Positions 33,967-45,472 of a stretch of DNA of 45,484 nucleotides are shown in pieces (position 1 is the first letter of the stretch; each line of letters begins with the position of its first letter). The translations under genes were made by a program, and so were the position numbers. A model generated the notes under the pieces. It saw only the letters and a program-made list of their open reading frames with translations, had not been told where the DNA came from and did not search any database. This DNA comes from Parachlorella kessleri (Eukaryota; Chlorophyta; Trebouxiophyceae; Chlorellales; Chlorellaceae), in contig BBXU01002676.1 of assembly GCA_001598975.1 (NCBI GenBank), positions 1 to 45,484 on the forward strand. The letters run 5' to 3'.

Positions 33967-33971
33967 TGTAA
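33967..33971 (+). terminator. TGTAA polyadenylation signal candidate for ISCU
   Basis: It lies 675 bases after the stop codon and is flanked by G/T-rich sequence. The distance is long but within the range of algal 3' UTRs. Confidence 0.3.
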
Positions 33972-34187
33972 GTGTGGAGGGTCAAGCTGGCTACTACTGG
34001 GTGTTAAGAGAAGCTGTGAGGTTGCGTGAGGGAAGAGAACATGCTTGCCCAAGGTCCGATGGCTCTGGCTTGCTGTGGAAAGGTTATGGTCTGTGGGTCG
34101 GAAGCTGAAGGCAGATATCATGACACTCACAGTACACTGGCTCTGGTTTTTAACTACTAACCCAATACAGGTGGTTCACAACAATGG

Positions 34188-34290
34188 CTCAGCACTCAGG
34201 CAAGACTCGGCTCATTCTGCATCCAGCCCTGTCAGTCCAGCCCAGCTCTCACTCCCTGATTGCACTACCTGTCACCCATGCTAACAACAA
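34188..34290 (+). repeat. Dispersed repeat, copy B
   Basis: It matches 28189-28284 over about 80 bases in the same orientation, with an extra short segment near 34201-34212. It lies 240 bases 3' of the minus-strand ankyrin gene. Confidence 0.75.
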
Positions 34291-34529
34291 TCACCATGGC
34301 AGTGAAAGCCTATCATAGGCGCCCAAGGTAGAACAATTGCATACAAAGCACTCTTGAGCGTCATCACGGCGGTCAGCATTCCAGGCGGATCTTGACTTCA
34401 AACTCCAGCATCTGCCACGACACAAATCACACAGGCGCTCCTGAAATGTTGAAACATTTGAGTCGCAAGCTGGAAGATGTGTACTTGGCGCCCAAGCTCG
34501 TATCTTGCATCCCCCCAGGTCACTCATTG

Positions 34530-36041
34530 TCAGCAGTGATCCATCAGAAGCCCCCACACGGCTCCTGCCTCCGTCAGGAAGCAGCACATGGCAGCCACAA
34601 GCCGCAGCAGCTCCGGCGGCAGCCTGCTGCGCAGCGCCCACACCTGCCACACCAGCTGCTGCTTGGCTGCTGCTGCCAGCCAGCGCAGTTCTTCAGGGTC
34701 ACGACATCCTTCCCACCACCTCGCCCTGTGCCGTACCTCCTTGCCAATCCCTGCTTCGGCCCACTCTGCCAGCTGCTCAGTACTGATGCTGCGGGTAGGG
34801 AGGAGCGCCAGCATCCACTCGCCACGGAGGAAGGGCATGCACAGCGCTTGCGTGAGCGCCCCAGCATGCACAGCAGCCCCTCCCTCCAGCAGGGCTGCGG
34901 CACAGTCCTGCAGCCCTGCCTCCAGTGCAGCGCTGAGGGGAGTCTGCCCAGCGTCGTTGACTGCATTAGGCTGCGCCCCGGCCGCAAGCAGCTGCTTTGC
35001 CACTGCAGCTGGCGGCGTCAAGTGCAGGGCGCAGCAGCCGTCCTTGTCTCTGGCATTCACAGGCGCGCCATGGGCCAACAGAAGCGCCACCAGCTCGCTT
35101 AAAGTGCAGCAGCTAAGTGTACAGCCGTCGAAAGGGTGGCCGCTTCCTGCCGCCACAGCACACTGAAGCGGGGTCATCTCCCCTTCTGCGTCCCTAGCTG
35201 CCACGTCTGCCCCAGCCTCCAGAAGCAGCTGCATGCCTTTCACCAGCCCCTTGTCGGCCGCCAGGTGCAGCGGTGTGAACCCCGCCGAATCAGCTGCATT
35301 TACTGGCGCCCCTGAGGCGAGCAGAACTGCAACAGCATCCTTAGCCCTTCTCGTAAGGGCCATGTGCAGTGCGGTCTGCCTTGAGCGATCGACTGCGCCC
35401 ACATTTGCGCCTGCTTCTAGGAGCATTGACACGACCTCGGCACTGTCGTTGTATGCTGCTTGGTGAAGCGGCAGGTAGAAATGCTGTGGGTCCTGGACTT
35501 GTGCTCCAGCCTCCAGCAGCACCCTTGCTGCGTCTGCACTGCTGCTGTGCTGCAGGGGACGGCCGTTCAGTTTTGCCCAGTGCTCACTCTCTCTTTCCAC
35601 GTCTGCCCCCGCTGCAAGCAGCACCCTCATAACACTGGTGCTGCCGGCGTTGGCAGCCCAGGTTAGGGCAGGCGTCCCCTCCCACTCGGCATCTGGGCTT
35701 TCGCCTTCTTGCAGCAACAGCTGGACCACCTCCTGAGAGCCTGTTTTGGCTGCCTCACATATCGCACCATAGCCGCTAGCATCTGCCCCTGCCTGGACAA
35801 GTAGCTGCACAGCTGCCACGCTTCCGGCGCTTGCTGCACAGCGAAGCGCCTGCTGTGAGGGCTCGCCGCCCGCAGCCAGCAGCTTGGCCAAAATACTAGT
35901 CTCACCCAGCCCGGCTGCATGGCTGACCACCTCCTCTGCTGGCTTGGCGCCTGCTTCCAGCAGCGCCTCCACAGCGCAGACGTCGACAAAAAGCCGAGCG
36001 GCAAGACCCGGACATCCTTGAGTGGGAACCAGGGAGGACAT
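34530..36041 (-). CDS. Intronless ankyrin-repeat protein (503 aa)
   Basis: A single open frame, read from ATG at 36041 to TGA at 34530. About eleven ankyrin repeats fill residues 20-385, many with canonical cores (TPLHLAA, ALHMALTRR, LLEAGADV, LLAHGAPVNA). One repeat is enlarged by an insert with two adjacent Cys (CTLSCCTLSELV). The last 120 residues are not ankyrin; they end with LPPELLRLVAAMCCF, which recalls the start of an F-box helix but is too short to call. The open frame continues upstream without a stop to an ATG at 36401, adding 120 residues of low repeat content; MSSLVPTQ at 36041 is preferred because the repeats begin right after it. No partner or process can be named. The lack of introns is unusual beside its neighbours. 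Confidence 0.85.
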   Translation of the reverse strand: MSSLVPTQGCPGLAARLFVDVCAVEALLEAGAKPAEEVVSHAAGLGETSILAKLLAAGGEPSQQALRCAASAGSVAAVQLLVQAGADASGYGAICEAAKTGSQEVVQLLLQEGESPDAEWEGTPALTWAANAGSTSVMRVLLAAGADVERESEHWAKLNGRPLQHSSSADAARVLLEAGAQVQDPQHFYLPLHQAAYNDSAEVVSMLLEAGANVGAVDRSRQTALHMALTRRAKDAVAVLLASGAPVNAADSAGFTPLHLAADKGLVKGMQLLLEAGADVAARDAEGEMTPLQCAVAAGSGHPFDGCTLSCCTLSELVALLLAHGAPVNARDKDGCCALHLTPPAAVAKQLLAAGAQPNAVNDAGQTPLSAALEAGLQDCAAALLEGGAAVHAGALTQALCMPFLRGEWMLALLPTRSISTEQLAEWAEAGIGKEVRHRARWWEGCRDPEELRWLAAAAKQQLVWQVWALRSRLPPELLRLVAAMCCFLTEAGAVWGLLMDHC

Positions 36042-36821
36042 GGTGTCGACTCCTCTGCCCTGCCGTGCAGCACGCAGAAGAGCCTGCAGAAAGGGGAGCT
36101 GTGGGTGCTTAAATACACCCTTCTGACCATGAAACTGTTCCTGCTGGCACAGATGCGTCTCTCGTTGCCTTGCAGCCCAACTGAGGGTGGAACCAAGGCA
36201 TATCTGGACCTGGAAGGACTCGAAGGCCTTCTGCCTAGCCTTCTGCTGCAGCCAAGCCTGGCCAAGTCCGTTCGGGGGGCAAGACACCGGTTGCCTACCA
36301 CAATACCGAGGGTTCAGTCCAAGGGGGGAGGTGTTCGAAAGCTCAAAAGCATAACGTGCCGTCATGCGGTGCCACCAATGGTCTGCAATCCGTTGGACCA
36401 TGCTGCCCTGCTAAGCAGTACATGTACATCAGCATGAGGCTTGAAAGGGGCCTTCCCAGTTGTTCGATCTGCAGCTGGCTCTCCACTTCCATTGCAGGGT
36501 TAAGTCCAACACGTGGTCGTAAGGGGTCAGTATGTTCAAGGTGGAAGAAATATCGTCATATCACCACTCACGAAAGCTAAGGAAGTAAAGCTTAGCTCCA
36601 ATACATGTATACATATACTGTACAGGCCCGAGACTGCCAATCACTACAAAACTCATCATGACTGCACCAATTGCATGCATTTAGAACCTAGTAGGCAGGC
36701 CCCCGGAGCATGCCTTGCTCATACTTCACAGTTACGCCCTGTAAAATCTACACTAAAAAGATATCAGGACTTGGGCCCCGCATGAGTTTCATCTCTTCCC
36801 TACCAACTAGCCATCTGTTGT
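36042..36821. other. Spacer upstream of the ankyrin gene
   Basis: It contains the in-frame upstream extension of the ankyrin frame (36042-36401), which may be 5' leader or coding, and the short 3' flank of the kinase-isomerase gene. No other gene is seen. Confidence 0.5.
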
Positions 36822-39800
36822 TTAATCCTGTTCAAGCAGCTCAAGTACACCCAAAGCATCATGCGCTGCTCCCATGCCGTCTACTCCCGCCGCTGCCAGT
36901 CGTGCTGCCCTAGTCCACAGGGCTTTAAACCGCCTGATGTTCAACTCTGCCTCCCTCACTGGGTCGTCACTGCGTGGAAACGTGTCAAAATAGATATGCC
37001 CCTCATACCCCACCCTTTGCAGCCACCTCACTAGCTCCAGGGCAGCTATAGGGTTGACCGAGCCAAAAGCAAGCCCATCCTCTGCTCCTAGCTTGACATG
37101 GGCATCATTCAAGTGCAGCCCAAACAGCATGCCAGCCTGCGCTGCGAGCGCTACGCTCTGCGCTGGGTTCTCTCCCGCCATGAGAAGGTGCCCAAAGTCA
37201 AGTGTGAGCCCAAACTTAGGCCTGCCAATGTGCTGCCCCAGCAGCAGGGCAGCGGCAGTGCTGGGGACAATGGCATAGCGGGTGGCTTCATCGGTGGATT
37301 TGAACTCGAGGGAGACTCGCACGTGAGGAGGGCAGGCATCAACCAACTGCTGGAAAGCCTCCACTGTGCGCTGCCAGGCTGCCTGGTAGTCAACCTGCAG
37401 AGGAGGCAGTAGATACAGGGTGCGGTTGCAGGTTGGAAGGGAGCCAGTTGTGTGCAGGGATGAGGAACAACAGGACCAATGGCGCTGGAGGGCACGACAC
37501 CTTGTTGACATCAGCATTGACTAATACATGATGAGGGTGCCGGGTGGGGCAGCCAAGCAAGTGGCATGTGTGGTGTCTAGTTTCATGCCAAACACATGGG
37601 ATTCGAGATGACAACTATTAATGAGTTGGAGACAGAAGGGGCAGAGAAAAGCTGTGCTGAAAGACTTTACTCGCCGCCTTCCAGCTGTCCAGCGCTGCTG
37701 CCAGTCTGCTATTGCAGGCAACAGTGGCAACATAGCAGCACAGCTCACTCGTACCTCCAAATGTACACCTTAAAACCACGCTCCAACCGGCAGCATTGGT
37801 TCCAAATGGGCCCCAGTCATCCAACTTGCCTGCCGCCCATTCAGCAGCGCTACAGCACATTGCAAGAGGTGCGCAGCGCACCGCGCATGTAACACCCTCT
37901 CACCTGCAGATGGTAGTTGTAGCCGTCGAACTGGGGCCACACGACCAGATGCCCAGCGCCCAGTTCAGCTGCCCACCGGCACCCCTCAGCAGCCAGCGCC
38001 ACAGCTTGGGCGCGGACCCCAGCATCTGGATTGCTGAAGGATCCCAGCCCAAACTGAGCCTCAGGGAAGCGGATGTTGATGGCTCCAGCTGCCAGGCCCG
38101 CCTCTGACAGAGCAGCTTGTAGCTGCTGGGAAGTCACGCCCTGGGTATGTTGAGGGTGATTGAGGTCGACAAGGGAAAGCCCTTTGATGCGTGACTGCCG
38201 CTGGATCCAGCCCAGCACGGTGTTGGGGCCGTCCACTGGTCCTGCTAGGTCCCGCCTTGCTTGCATGCAGTTCAGGCGGGAGGCAAAGCGCAAGGGACAC
38301 TCGAGCGGGGGCAGCAGCTTCGCAACTCCTGCGGCATTCGCTGCACTACAGCCGTTAGCTGCCGCGCTGCATGTGCCCACGGCCTGGTCGCTGCCAGGCA
38401 GAGCGCCTTCTTCTGGTCCCGGCTGCTGCTCTGGGGACTCCCGCTGATCCCTGCTGCCTGCTTCAGAAGTCTTAGCCTCTGCGGTGGGCTGCTGCCTCTG
38501 TCGGCATTGTTCCCTCCTGCTCTTCCCAAGCAGCCTCATATCCACCTCCACTGCTGCTGTTGCCCCTGCTGCCAGCCGCTCCACTTCCTCTCGCCTGGGC
38601 AGACTGGGGACGGCCCCCACCCGTGACACAGCAATGGCGCCTGCCGCTGCCGCCAGCCTCAGGCAGGTCTGTACAGGCAGCCCCTCCGCCAGGCCTACTG
38701 CAAAAGCTGCCCTGAAGGCGTCCCCAGCGGCAGTACCATCCACCGCAGCGCCTCCCGGTACTGCCACCGGTGGCTGGTGGAGCGCGGTACCGTTGCGGTA
38801 CACAAGCAGCGCACCACGCTCTGCCAGCGTCACAAGCACGCTGTGCGCTCCGCGTGCTGTGAGGCTGGCGGCGGCTGTCAGTGCTTGGGCCTGGGTGGCG
38901 GTGGGGAGGCCAGTCAGGCGGCCCAGCTCTGACTCGTTGGGTGCGAGGTAGTCAATATGGCTGAGCAGGGCATCGGACAGGGGCCGGTCTTCTCCACCCA
39001 CGTCCTGCATGACCAAGAGGTGAGCAAGAAAGACAGTTGTGGGGTGTAAGAAGCGGCAACAATGGCCTTGGCGATGGCCACGACAGGAGGCCAAAAGTTA
39101 CCTTGCTATGCTGCACAAAAGCCAAGTAAGGATTCAAAGTAAATGGACGGGTTTCTCACAACACTGCACAGAACCAGTCAGTTGACACAAAATATGGTGC
39201 AGGTGCGATCTACCTGCAGCACCGGCACGCCGGCTGCAGCAGCTGCTGCTGCTACAGCTTCATTCACATGCTCAGGCACCTCCCGCTGCAGCAGCACCAC
39301 TGCCATGCCCTCCATCAGCTGTGCATAGGAGCCAGGCGCTTCCTGCAGGCACATGCTGAGGTTGCAGGTAGGCCATGATTGCTTAGGTGCAACACATATA
39401 GAACAAAGCGGCGCCATAATTTGCAGGCTAAGGCGATGCGAAAGAGTGAGACTAGGCTGTGGGTCTGCAAACCGCCGCAGTAAGTGTGGCAGCTGGTGTG
39501 GCAGCTGCAGAAGGTTGATGCCTAAGAATCTAGTGTCAAAATAGCCAAATAATTAGACTATTGGCTCACTGTTTATGCGCAGGCAAGCAGATGTTCATGA
39601 ACAGTGGCTATGTCCTCGTGACCGTCCATGAGCACACCCACTGGCCAAACACAAAAGCTCACCTGTTCAAAAGCAGTGTTAGATCCTCCCAGCACCACGC
39701 TTGTCGCTGTGCCATCTGGCTCGAGCAGCACCCAGCCCTGACCAGATGGCAGCCGTACATGCCGGGACTGCGACACATCCACGCCCTCCGCTACAAGTGC

Positions 39801-40109
39801 CGCCTCCAGCATGGCAGCGTGGCTGTCTTTACCAAAACAACCTACGAAGCGCACAGCGCGGTCCCTGCCTGTGATGAGCCGTGCTGCCGCCACCGCTTGG
39901 TTAGCGCCTTTGCCGCCGACTGCTGTGGCTGCTGCTGCTTTGGTGGCTGTGAGGGTCTCACCCCTGCTGGGGAGGCGGCCCACCTCTGCTATGATATCCA
40001 CATTCACCGAACCCACCACAAGTATAGCTGGCTGGGGCTCGGCGGCTTGTATTGGGGCAGCGCTGCAGGTAGGGACACAACATGCAAGCTGGTTGAATAG
40101 GTCTGGCAT
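36822..40109 (-). CDS. Fusion of ribokinase (pfkB) and xylose-isomerase-like TIM barrel
   Basis: Minus-strand exons 40109-39663, 39342-39214, 39004-37904 and 37394-36822, all phase 0, give 749 residues. Residues 28-345 are a ribokinase-family kinase: GSVNVD (33-38), VGGKGAN (64-70), PNESE, and the anion-hole/catalytic TAAGDAF with Asp287. A Gln/Glu/Ser-rich linker (about 350-435) leads to a TIM barrel with the likely metal ligands Glu589 (SLEFKS), Asp625 (TLDFGH), His653 (LHLND) and Asp696 (YFDTFP), an E-D-H-D set like L-rhamnose isomerase and other sugar isomerases/epimerases. The exon of 1101 bases (39004-37904) covers the kinase end, the linker and the barrel start, so the fusion is within one exon, not a splicing guess. 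A plausible role is isomerising and phosphorylating the same sugar; the substrate cannot be read from sequence. The start at 40109 is tentative, as an upstream exon cannot be excluded. Confidence 0.85.
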
Positions 40110-41101
40110 GTTTCAAAACGGCGCAGAGCGCCAGCACCCTGCCGTGTGTAAGCGCCACGCACCCATGCACATGGAGGAGCGCCAGCAACCAAACCAAGCC
40201 GTGGTATGTGAAGATGAAGGGGATGGCAGGTGGGTTCCCACAAGCCATACGGAATCTCAAGAACTGGTCCGCACAGCAAGGCATGAGCCAACAACCATTT
40301 CAGTAGTGTGTGGCGTAAGTTAGACAAAAGGTGTCAGGCATTCTTAGGTTAACGAACCGACTGGCTAGCTCCACCAGTGTAGCAGTACAAGCGGGCTTTC
40401 CCTCCAAATTCCTGGAGGTCTTATTTCGATGCGCCCTTATATGACACTTTCAGGTCTGGCAGCTTGCACATGCCAGATCACATCATGGTATCCGGAAGTT
40501 TGGGTTTGGCCATCAAGTTCGACTCAAAGTTCACAAAATTCACAAAAGCTATACCCAATATATTTGAAGACTAGTCTTCTCGGAAGCCGTTTCATGGCCA
40601 TTGTCCCTGCTGTCCCTGCCGTGCCAAGCTGGACTACCTTCTTCTTTTTTGCGATGAAGCCAGCCAAAGTGGAGGTAGGCCATGAAGTCTCTGGGCGCCT
40701 ATTTCAGGGATATATAACTAAATACGCCCAGGCCTTAAGGGCACAGCCGCCCAACTTCAGGGATATAGTCGTTTACAGCCGATCTTGAGCAGCACATGTG
40801 CATGTGGTGCTACTTAAGGATGCTGCTGGGTATCATACCATGCTACGCTAAAAACATTTCTGTCCACCAAACTCCGCTGCAGAAGACATACTCCCACTGT
40901 TCAGGGTCATATTGTAATGCTGAGACAATTCGAATCAAACGTTCAATTTGCCGTTCACAGCGTCAACGCTGGGCAAGGCTTCCCAGTTGTACAAGTCACC
41001 AGTCCACCTTCACGAAGCGCAGGCAATATGACAGCGCTACACGTTACTCACTGTTAAGCTAGATACATAGTTTTATATCTAAAAAACCTAGCTAGGCTTC
41101 C
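40110..41101. other. Spacer between lipase and kinase genes
   Basis: No gene is recognised. It contains a 14-base palindrome GAAGACTAGTCTTC at 40566-40579 and a minus-strand TGTAA (TTACA at 40773-40777) 325 bases past the lipase stop, a fitting poly(A) signal. The middle is more AT-rich than the flanking genes. Confidence 0.5.
40773..40777 (-). terminator. TGTAA polyadenylation signal candidate for the lipase
   Basis: TGTAA on the minus strand, 325 bases after the lipase stop at 41102. Confidence 0.4.
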
Positions 41102-44100
41102 CTATGGGGCCTCGCCCCCCTTCCCCTCCTCCTGCGGCTTTGACTTGCCATAGACCTCTTCTCTCCACCTAGCATAGGTTGCGCACAGATGTGGCTGGTA
41201 CCAGCACTTGGGCGTATCCGGCAGGCCCTGCTCGCGCAGCCAATTGGCCTCCAAACACCAGTCACCCTTGTTCATCAGCCTAGCATCGCGCTCAATGGCC
41301 TCGCCCTCCTTACCATGCTGGGTCGCCACTAGATACAAATGGACCTGCTCGACAGCAAGGAGGGGTGGCATATGCATTAGGTAGAACGTTGGACTGGTTG
41401 GGCACACCTCCCTTTGGAACAAGCAGCTGCAGCTTGGGTGAAACTGAACGCCAATATATGCCCATGCAGTGGTGTTCTGTGGTGAATCGAATTATTTGCA
41501 GGCGAGGCACAACCACTGGGGGGCCCAAGGGCCACCGACAGCCAACTCCTCTGGGGAGTTAGGACAGGAATGCATACCTCCAGGTTGTGGCGGGGCCCGG
41601 TTTCATGGGGTTGCAGTGCACGTAGGGGCCGCTTCTTGTTATCAGCTGCGCTTTCTCCATCCTTGTAAGTGATCTCGTCCGAGAAGAAGATCCACTGCAG
41701 AAAACAAGCAGTGAGAGGCAGCAATACCTTACATACCAGGGAGCATGCCAGCAATTGAGAAGTTTAAGCGGGTATACCCCAGATCCCATGCCTGGTACGC
41801 CTAGCAGTACGCTGGGTGTACAGCCTCTGCCTGGGATCAAGCATGCTTGTTAGCAAGGCATATTGTGACATGTGTGCATGGCCCCCGGCAGGCTAATACC
41901 TCCCAGACAAAGTATGGGTGCCTCATGCAGTTGGGAAACATGCTATGACCACCATGACAGACGAACTTACCTCTGCGTCCGTATGTTCGTAAGCGATTTT
42001 GCCAAGGCAGGGCCACTTAGAAATTCCCCTATTGATGTACTTGAGGACGTTTCCAACTCCATTGCCAGGAACCCTGGCGTCTATGCCAAAGAGTCTGAAG
42101 GTCTTGACAACTGCAGTGCTGCAAAGGCCTGCAGAAGTTGTGCATGAGTACACATGTGAAGCTTTCTTTGACCCTTTTAGTTCGACTTCGAAGCACTTCT
42201 TGACTCGGAGTCAGCCTTGGTGCCGAGCGACAATTTTCCACTCACATATGAAACTTTCCAGGTAATTGTCATGCTCGGCTCTCTGCCATTCACATGACGG
42301 TGCCACATTGTGAATTTTGCATCCTCACCCTAACCCATACCTGGCCACAGCGGGACGACGTCCCTCATGTTGACAACTCGCAGCACCGGTACGCCCGCCT
42401 TCTTCAATGCATCTTTGAAAGCCGGGTTGCCGACGCGGGGTGCACCGAATGTTATGGCAGATACATGGACTTGGTCGCTGATCTCCACACCTAGGCCACG
42501 CAGCTTGGCCCTGAGGCTGCTCGACTGTAGGTGCAGTGCCACATCGTAGGCTGCCACAGTGGCTAATGCGCCGCCCAGGCTGTGACCTGCCACAGTCACC
42601 GACCCTATTTCTTTGCCGTACTTGCAAAGCAGGGTATTCACTGCGCGGCGGACAGTCTGCAGCCAGGAGGAGTAACTGTGACCCGGAGTGAGACTAGATC
42701 ATTGAGATTAGATATTTGGTACACCTGGAGCCTTGCATGGTAATTATGTGGTCAGGCAGTCAGTGGTACACACGGCCAGCATCAGCGCACTCCTGCCAAG
42801 TTCGATGTTGAGCAAGGTCAGCTGCCGACATGAAGGGCACAGAGCCCAGGCCTACTGTCAAACGGTACATCAAGGCTATGGCCATACCCGGGAGTTGACG
42901 CTCTATTTGCACCTGCGGGCGCAGCTTGAACCTTTACATCGCAGCGGCAATTGGCCACGCAAGCATTCAGAGCCTGCACCCACCGCTCGAGGCGAGCGCA
43001 CAGCAGAATCACCAGTCTCCCAGTAAGTAGCTCGGAAGCCATGGTGCAGCTTGCCACCGACTTCAGGTTGGCGAGGGTCCCACTCAGTAAGCCTGCGCAC
43101 CAAAGCAAAGGTACCAGTCTAACAGCGTACCGCCACCTAACCATGCTGCAGTGAGTCCCCCAAGTGGGCCCAACAAAAAGCCATGACGTACTATGCCCAC
43201 AAACCACAAGATCCAAGTACCCTATCTTAACGGTATGCGCCACCCTGTCCGGAGGGAACCCATAAAAAAGGCACAAACAAAGGAAGGGAGAAGTCGCACT
43301 TCAAGGTGGCACCCAGTTAAGAAAAACAATAATCGATATGCCCAGGCCTCAAGGGCACACTGTGACAGTCGTAGTTGTGCCTTAGTTGGTGCCCCGGGAA
43401 ACCACAGAACACCAGCCAGGGGCGTGGGTTATGAGTTAGGAGATGCCCTCGGTTGCACAGCATGGACCGCAGTCCATCAAGTAGCTCGAGCGCCCCGCAG
43501 TCTAGATGCAGTAAAGCAGCGAACAATAGCTGGTTGGTGAGACGGGCTGGCAGGACACAAGACAGTATGCAGAACAGCGTAGTGGTCAGCCTGCCTCTGG
43601 AAGAGTGACAAACCTGTTACCGCAGAAGTTGGTTTCCCACTCGCCACGAGTTATGGTGCCTCGGAACATGATCGCAATATCACGCATGCCATCCTCTGTA
43701 TAAAGGAGCAACAAGGAGCAATTTAAGTGTGGCGGCAGCTGTGCAACCACTCGGCAGCAAAACATGCCAGACAGCAAGCATGCCAGCGCCTCCTGAGGAA
43801 GTCTGACAAAACCTAGTGCTGTTTGTACGTGCTGTTTGTACCACGGCAGGCACAACGAGTTTGGTTTTTCAGGATTCGCTGGAGAAACCAAACATAGCAG
43901 TCCTGGAAAACCTAGTGGTTGCACCGGCGACTACAGAAGCAATGTCGGTTCCAGTTGTTATACAAATTAACCTATGCCTGGGACTGAAAACAGTTATCAT
44001 GAAGCGTGGCTTTCACCTAGTTCAGACACCGCGATGTAGCCAATCCAGTTCTTCTTTTCTGGATCTGCAATCCTGTCGGGCGGTGGGTTGCCCTCTCTGG

Positions 44101-45211
44101 AATCGTCGCTCAGCTTGTAGGCGCCCTCTGTCGCAAACATGTATGCCATATCAACATCTGGGAGGAGCGTGTACCTGCAAACCCCGCCAGGTAGTAAGAA
44201 GGCGCCTGCCTTAGTGCTGGGACCATGTGACTGCTACTCTGGAAGCTTCATTGCGACCCTTCAGATAGCTAGCATTTCGTGACCCAGCCTGCTTCCCTCA
44301 GATTGGGAATTTTAGTCCCTGCACCCCATGCTGTTTGTAAGATAAGAATGGCTACAACGCAGGACCGCTTCAGACCTGCGTGCCTTGGACTGGGGCAGCA
44401 GAATGTCCGGATATAGGTCAGAAGGGTTTGGAAATCGATTTTGCCCAAACCTGCAGGCAGCAGTACACATGCATTACTAAATCAACTTCGTCGTCTGGTC
44501 ACACATGGCAACCTTGAGGCATTGCTTATGGGTAATAGCACATGTGTATAGCAGGTTGCCAAGCAGGTGTATAGTAGGCCGCCAAGTTGGCAAGCCTGGG
44601 ATGTAATACCCCCCCCCCCCCCCCCCCTCCCCCCACCCTCTCTCCCCTGTTTCCCAAATCCAACCTTCACCCATCACCGCTCACCCACATCACATACACC
44701 GATATCACCAAAGCAGGTATTTCCTACCAGCAATCGCTTACGAGGGCAAGGAGATGTCCCCAATGAAGCTGTCGTAGCAAGCTTGAACCATCTCCCCATA
44801 CATCAAGACGGTGGCTCGCAAGTCAGGATGGACGGTCTTATCTTTCTTCTTCTCTGGGAACAGCCCTCGGAGTTGGGATGGCAAGTAAAGGCCAGGAGGG
44901 GCACTGGAATCCGGGAGGAGCCCTGCATGTTTATCGAAGTGCTAGCAAGGGAGCTTGCAAGCAGGTGGAGCTGCGCACTAGTTTTATGTATGCATCTGCA
45001 TTGGGGTGATGAACACTAAGACCCAGGGTGGGACTCTCGGAATAGGGAGGGTCCTCTACCCACTTTCCCAGTTTTATGCTGTGCCAGTGCTCACCTTTCC
45101 AGTTGTCCTTGCCGCGCAGGTCAAGCGGACTGGGGCGAATGGTTTCACAAGCTGGTGTTGTTACTGCAACACGAGCTGGAGAAGACGAAGCAGTGGGCCT
45201 CCGGCTTCGAA
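41102..45211 (-). CDS. Class 3 lipase / phospholipase A1-like, 5'-partial
   Basis: Nine minus-strand exons: 45211-45095, 44922-44742, 44174-44017, 43695-43614, 43092-42913, 42675-42341, 42128-41971, 41694-41578 and 41344-41102, about 520 residues with phases 1, 2, 1, 2, 2, 1, 0, 0. Family blocks appear in order: DNWKGLL, LMYGEMVQACYDSF, RDIAIMFRGT, HGFRATY, the nucleophile elbow GHSLGG with catalytic Ser, SAITFGAPRVGN, catalytic Asp in NMRDVVPLWPG, catalytic His in IAYEHTD, and a tail with LMNKG...WYQP as in plant DAD1-like and plastid lipases. It would release fatty acid from membrane glycerolipids. The first visible exon has no ATG and starts at an acceptor (atgcag|TT), so the N-terminus, probably a transit peptide, lies beyond the window. 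Exon 5's donor (CGCAG|GTGCAA) and exon 7's acceptor (an alternative lies 18 bases on) are the least certain. Confidence 0.9.
44609..44627 (+). repeat. Poly-C run (19)
   Basis: Nineteen uninterrupted C in a lipase intron. On the lipase sense strand it is G19, continuing into a further G-rich stretch. Confidence 0.95.
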
Positions 45212-45384
45212 CTGCATTACATACACTGCCAAGCTTCAGTAATTTATGGCAGTCTCTCGATCCCACATCTTGTCAACCTACCAATCTACCGGTGCCAGGG
45301 CGTATTTATTCATTCATGTACATATTTATGTATTGGTCACCTACCCTGACCAGAGCAAGCGCATGCCCATGCCCCCCCCCCCCC

Positions 45385-45472
<88 letters not shown>

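Larger units (their letters stand above)
33293..34529. other. Convergent spacer between ISCU and ankyrin genes
   Basis: No gene is recognised. It holds a TGTAA for ISCU (33967-33971), a minus-strand TGTAA at 33940-33944 (TTACA on plus) for the ankyrin gene, and copy B of the dispersed repeat. The two candidate signals cross over, so the transcripts may overlap by about 30 bases. Confidence 0.5.

Noticed and set aside
34588..35166. Long plus-strand open frames opposite the minus-strand ankyrin gene
   Set aside because: They are mirror images of a GC-rich repeat gene and show no family motif; the minus strand has clear ankyrin repeats.
40715..43355. About 22 bases shared between 40725 and 43337 (GCCCAGGCCT...AAGGGCACA)
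   Set aside because: Too short and without matching flanks to call a repeat family.
45264..45266. GTG as start codon of the lipase
   Set aside because: Nuclear genes rarely start at GTG; a good acceptor lies inside this stretch at 45212, so the first visible exon is internal.
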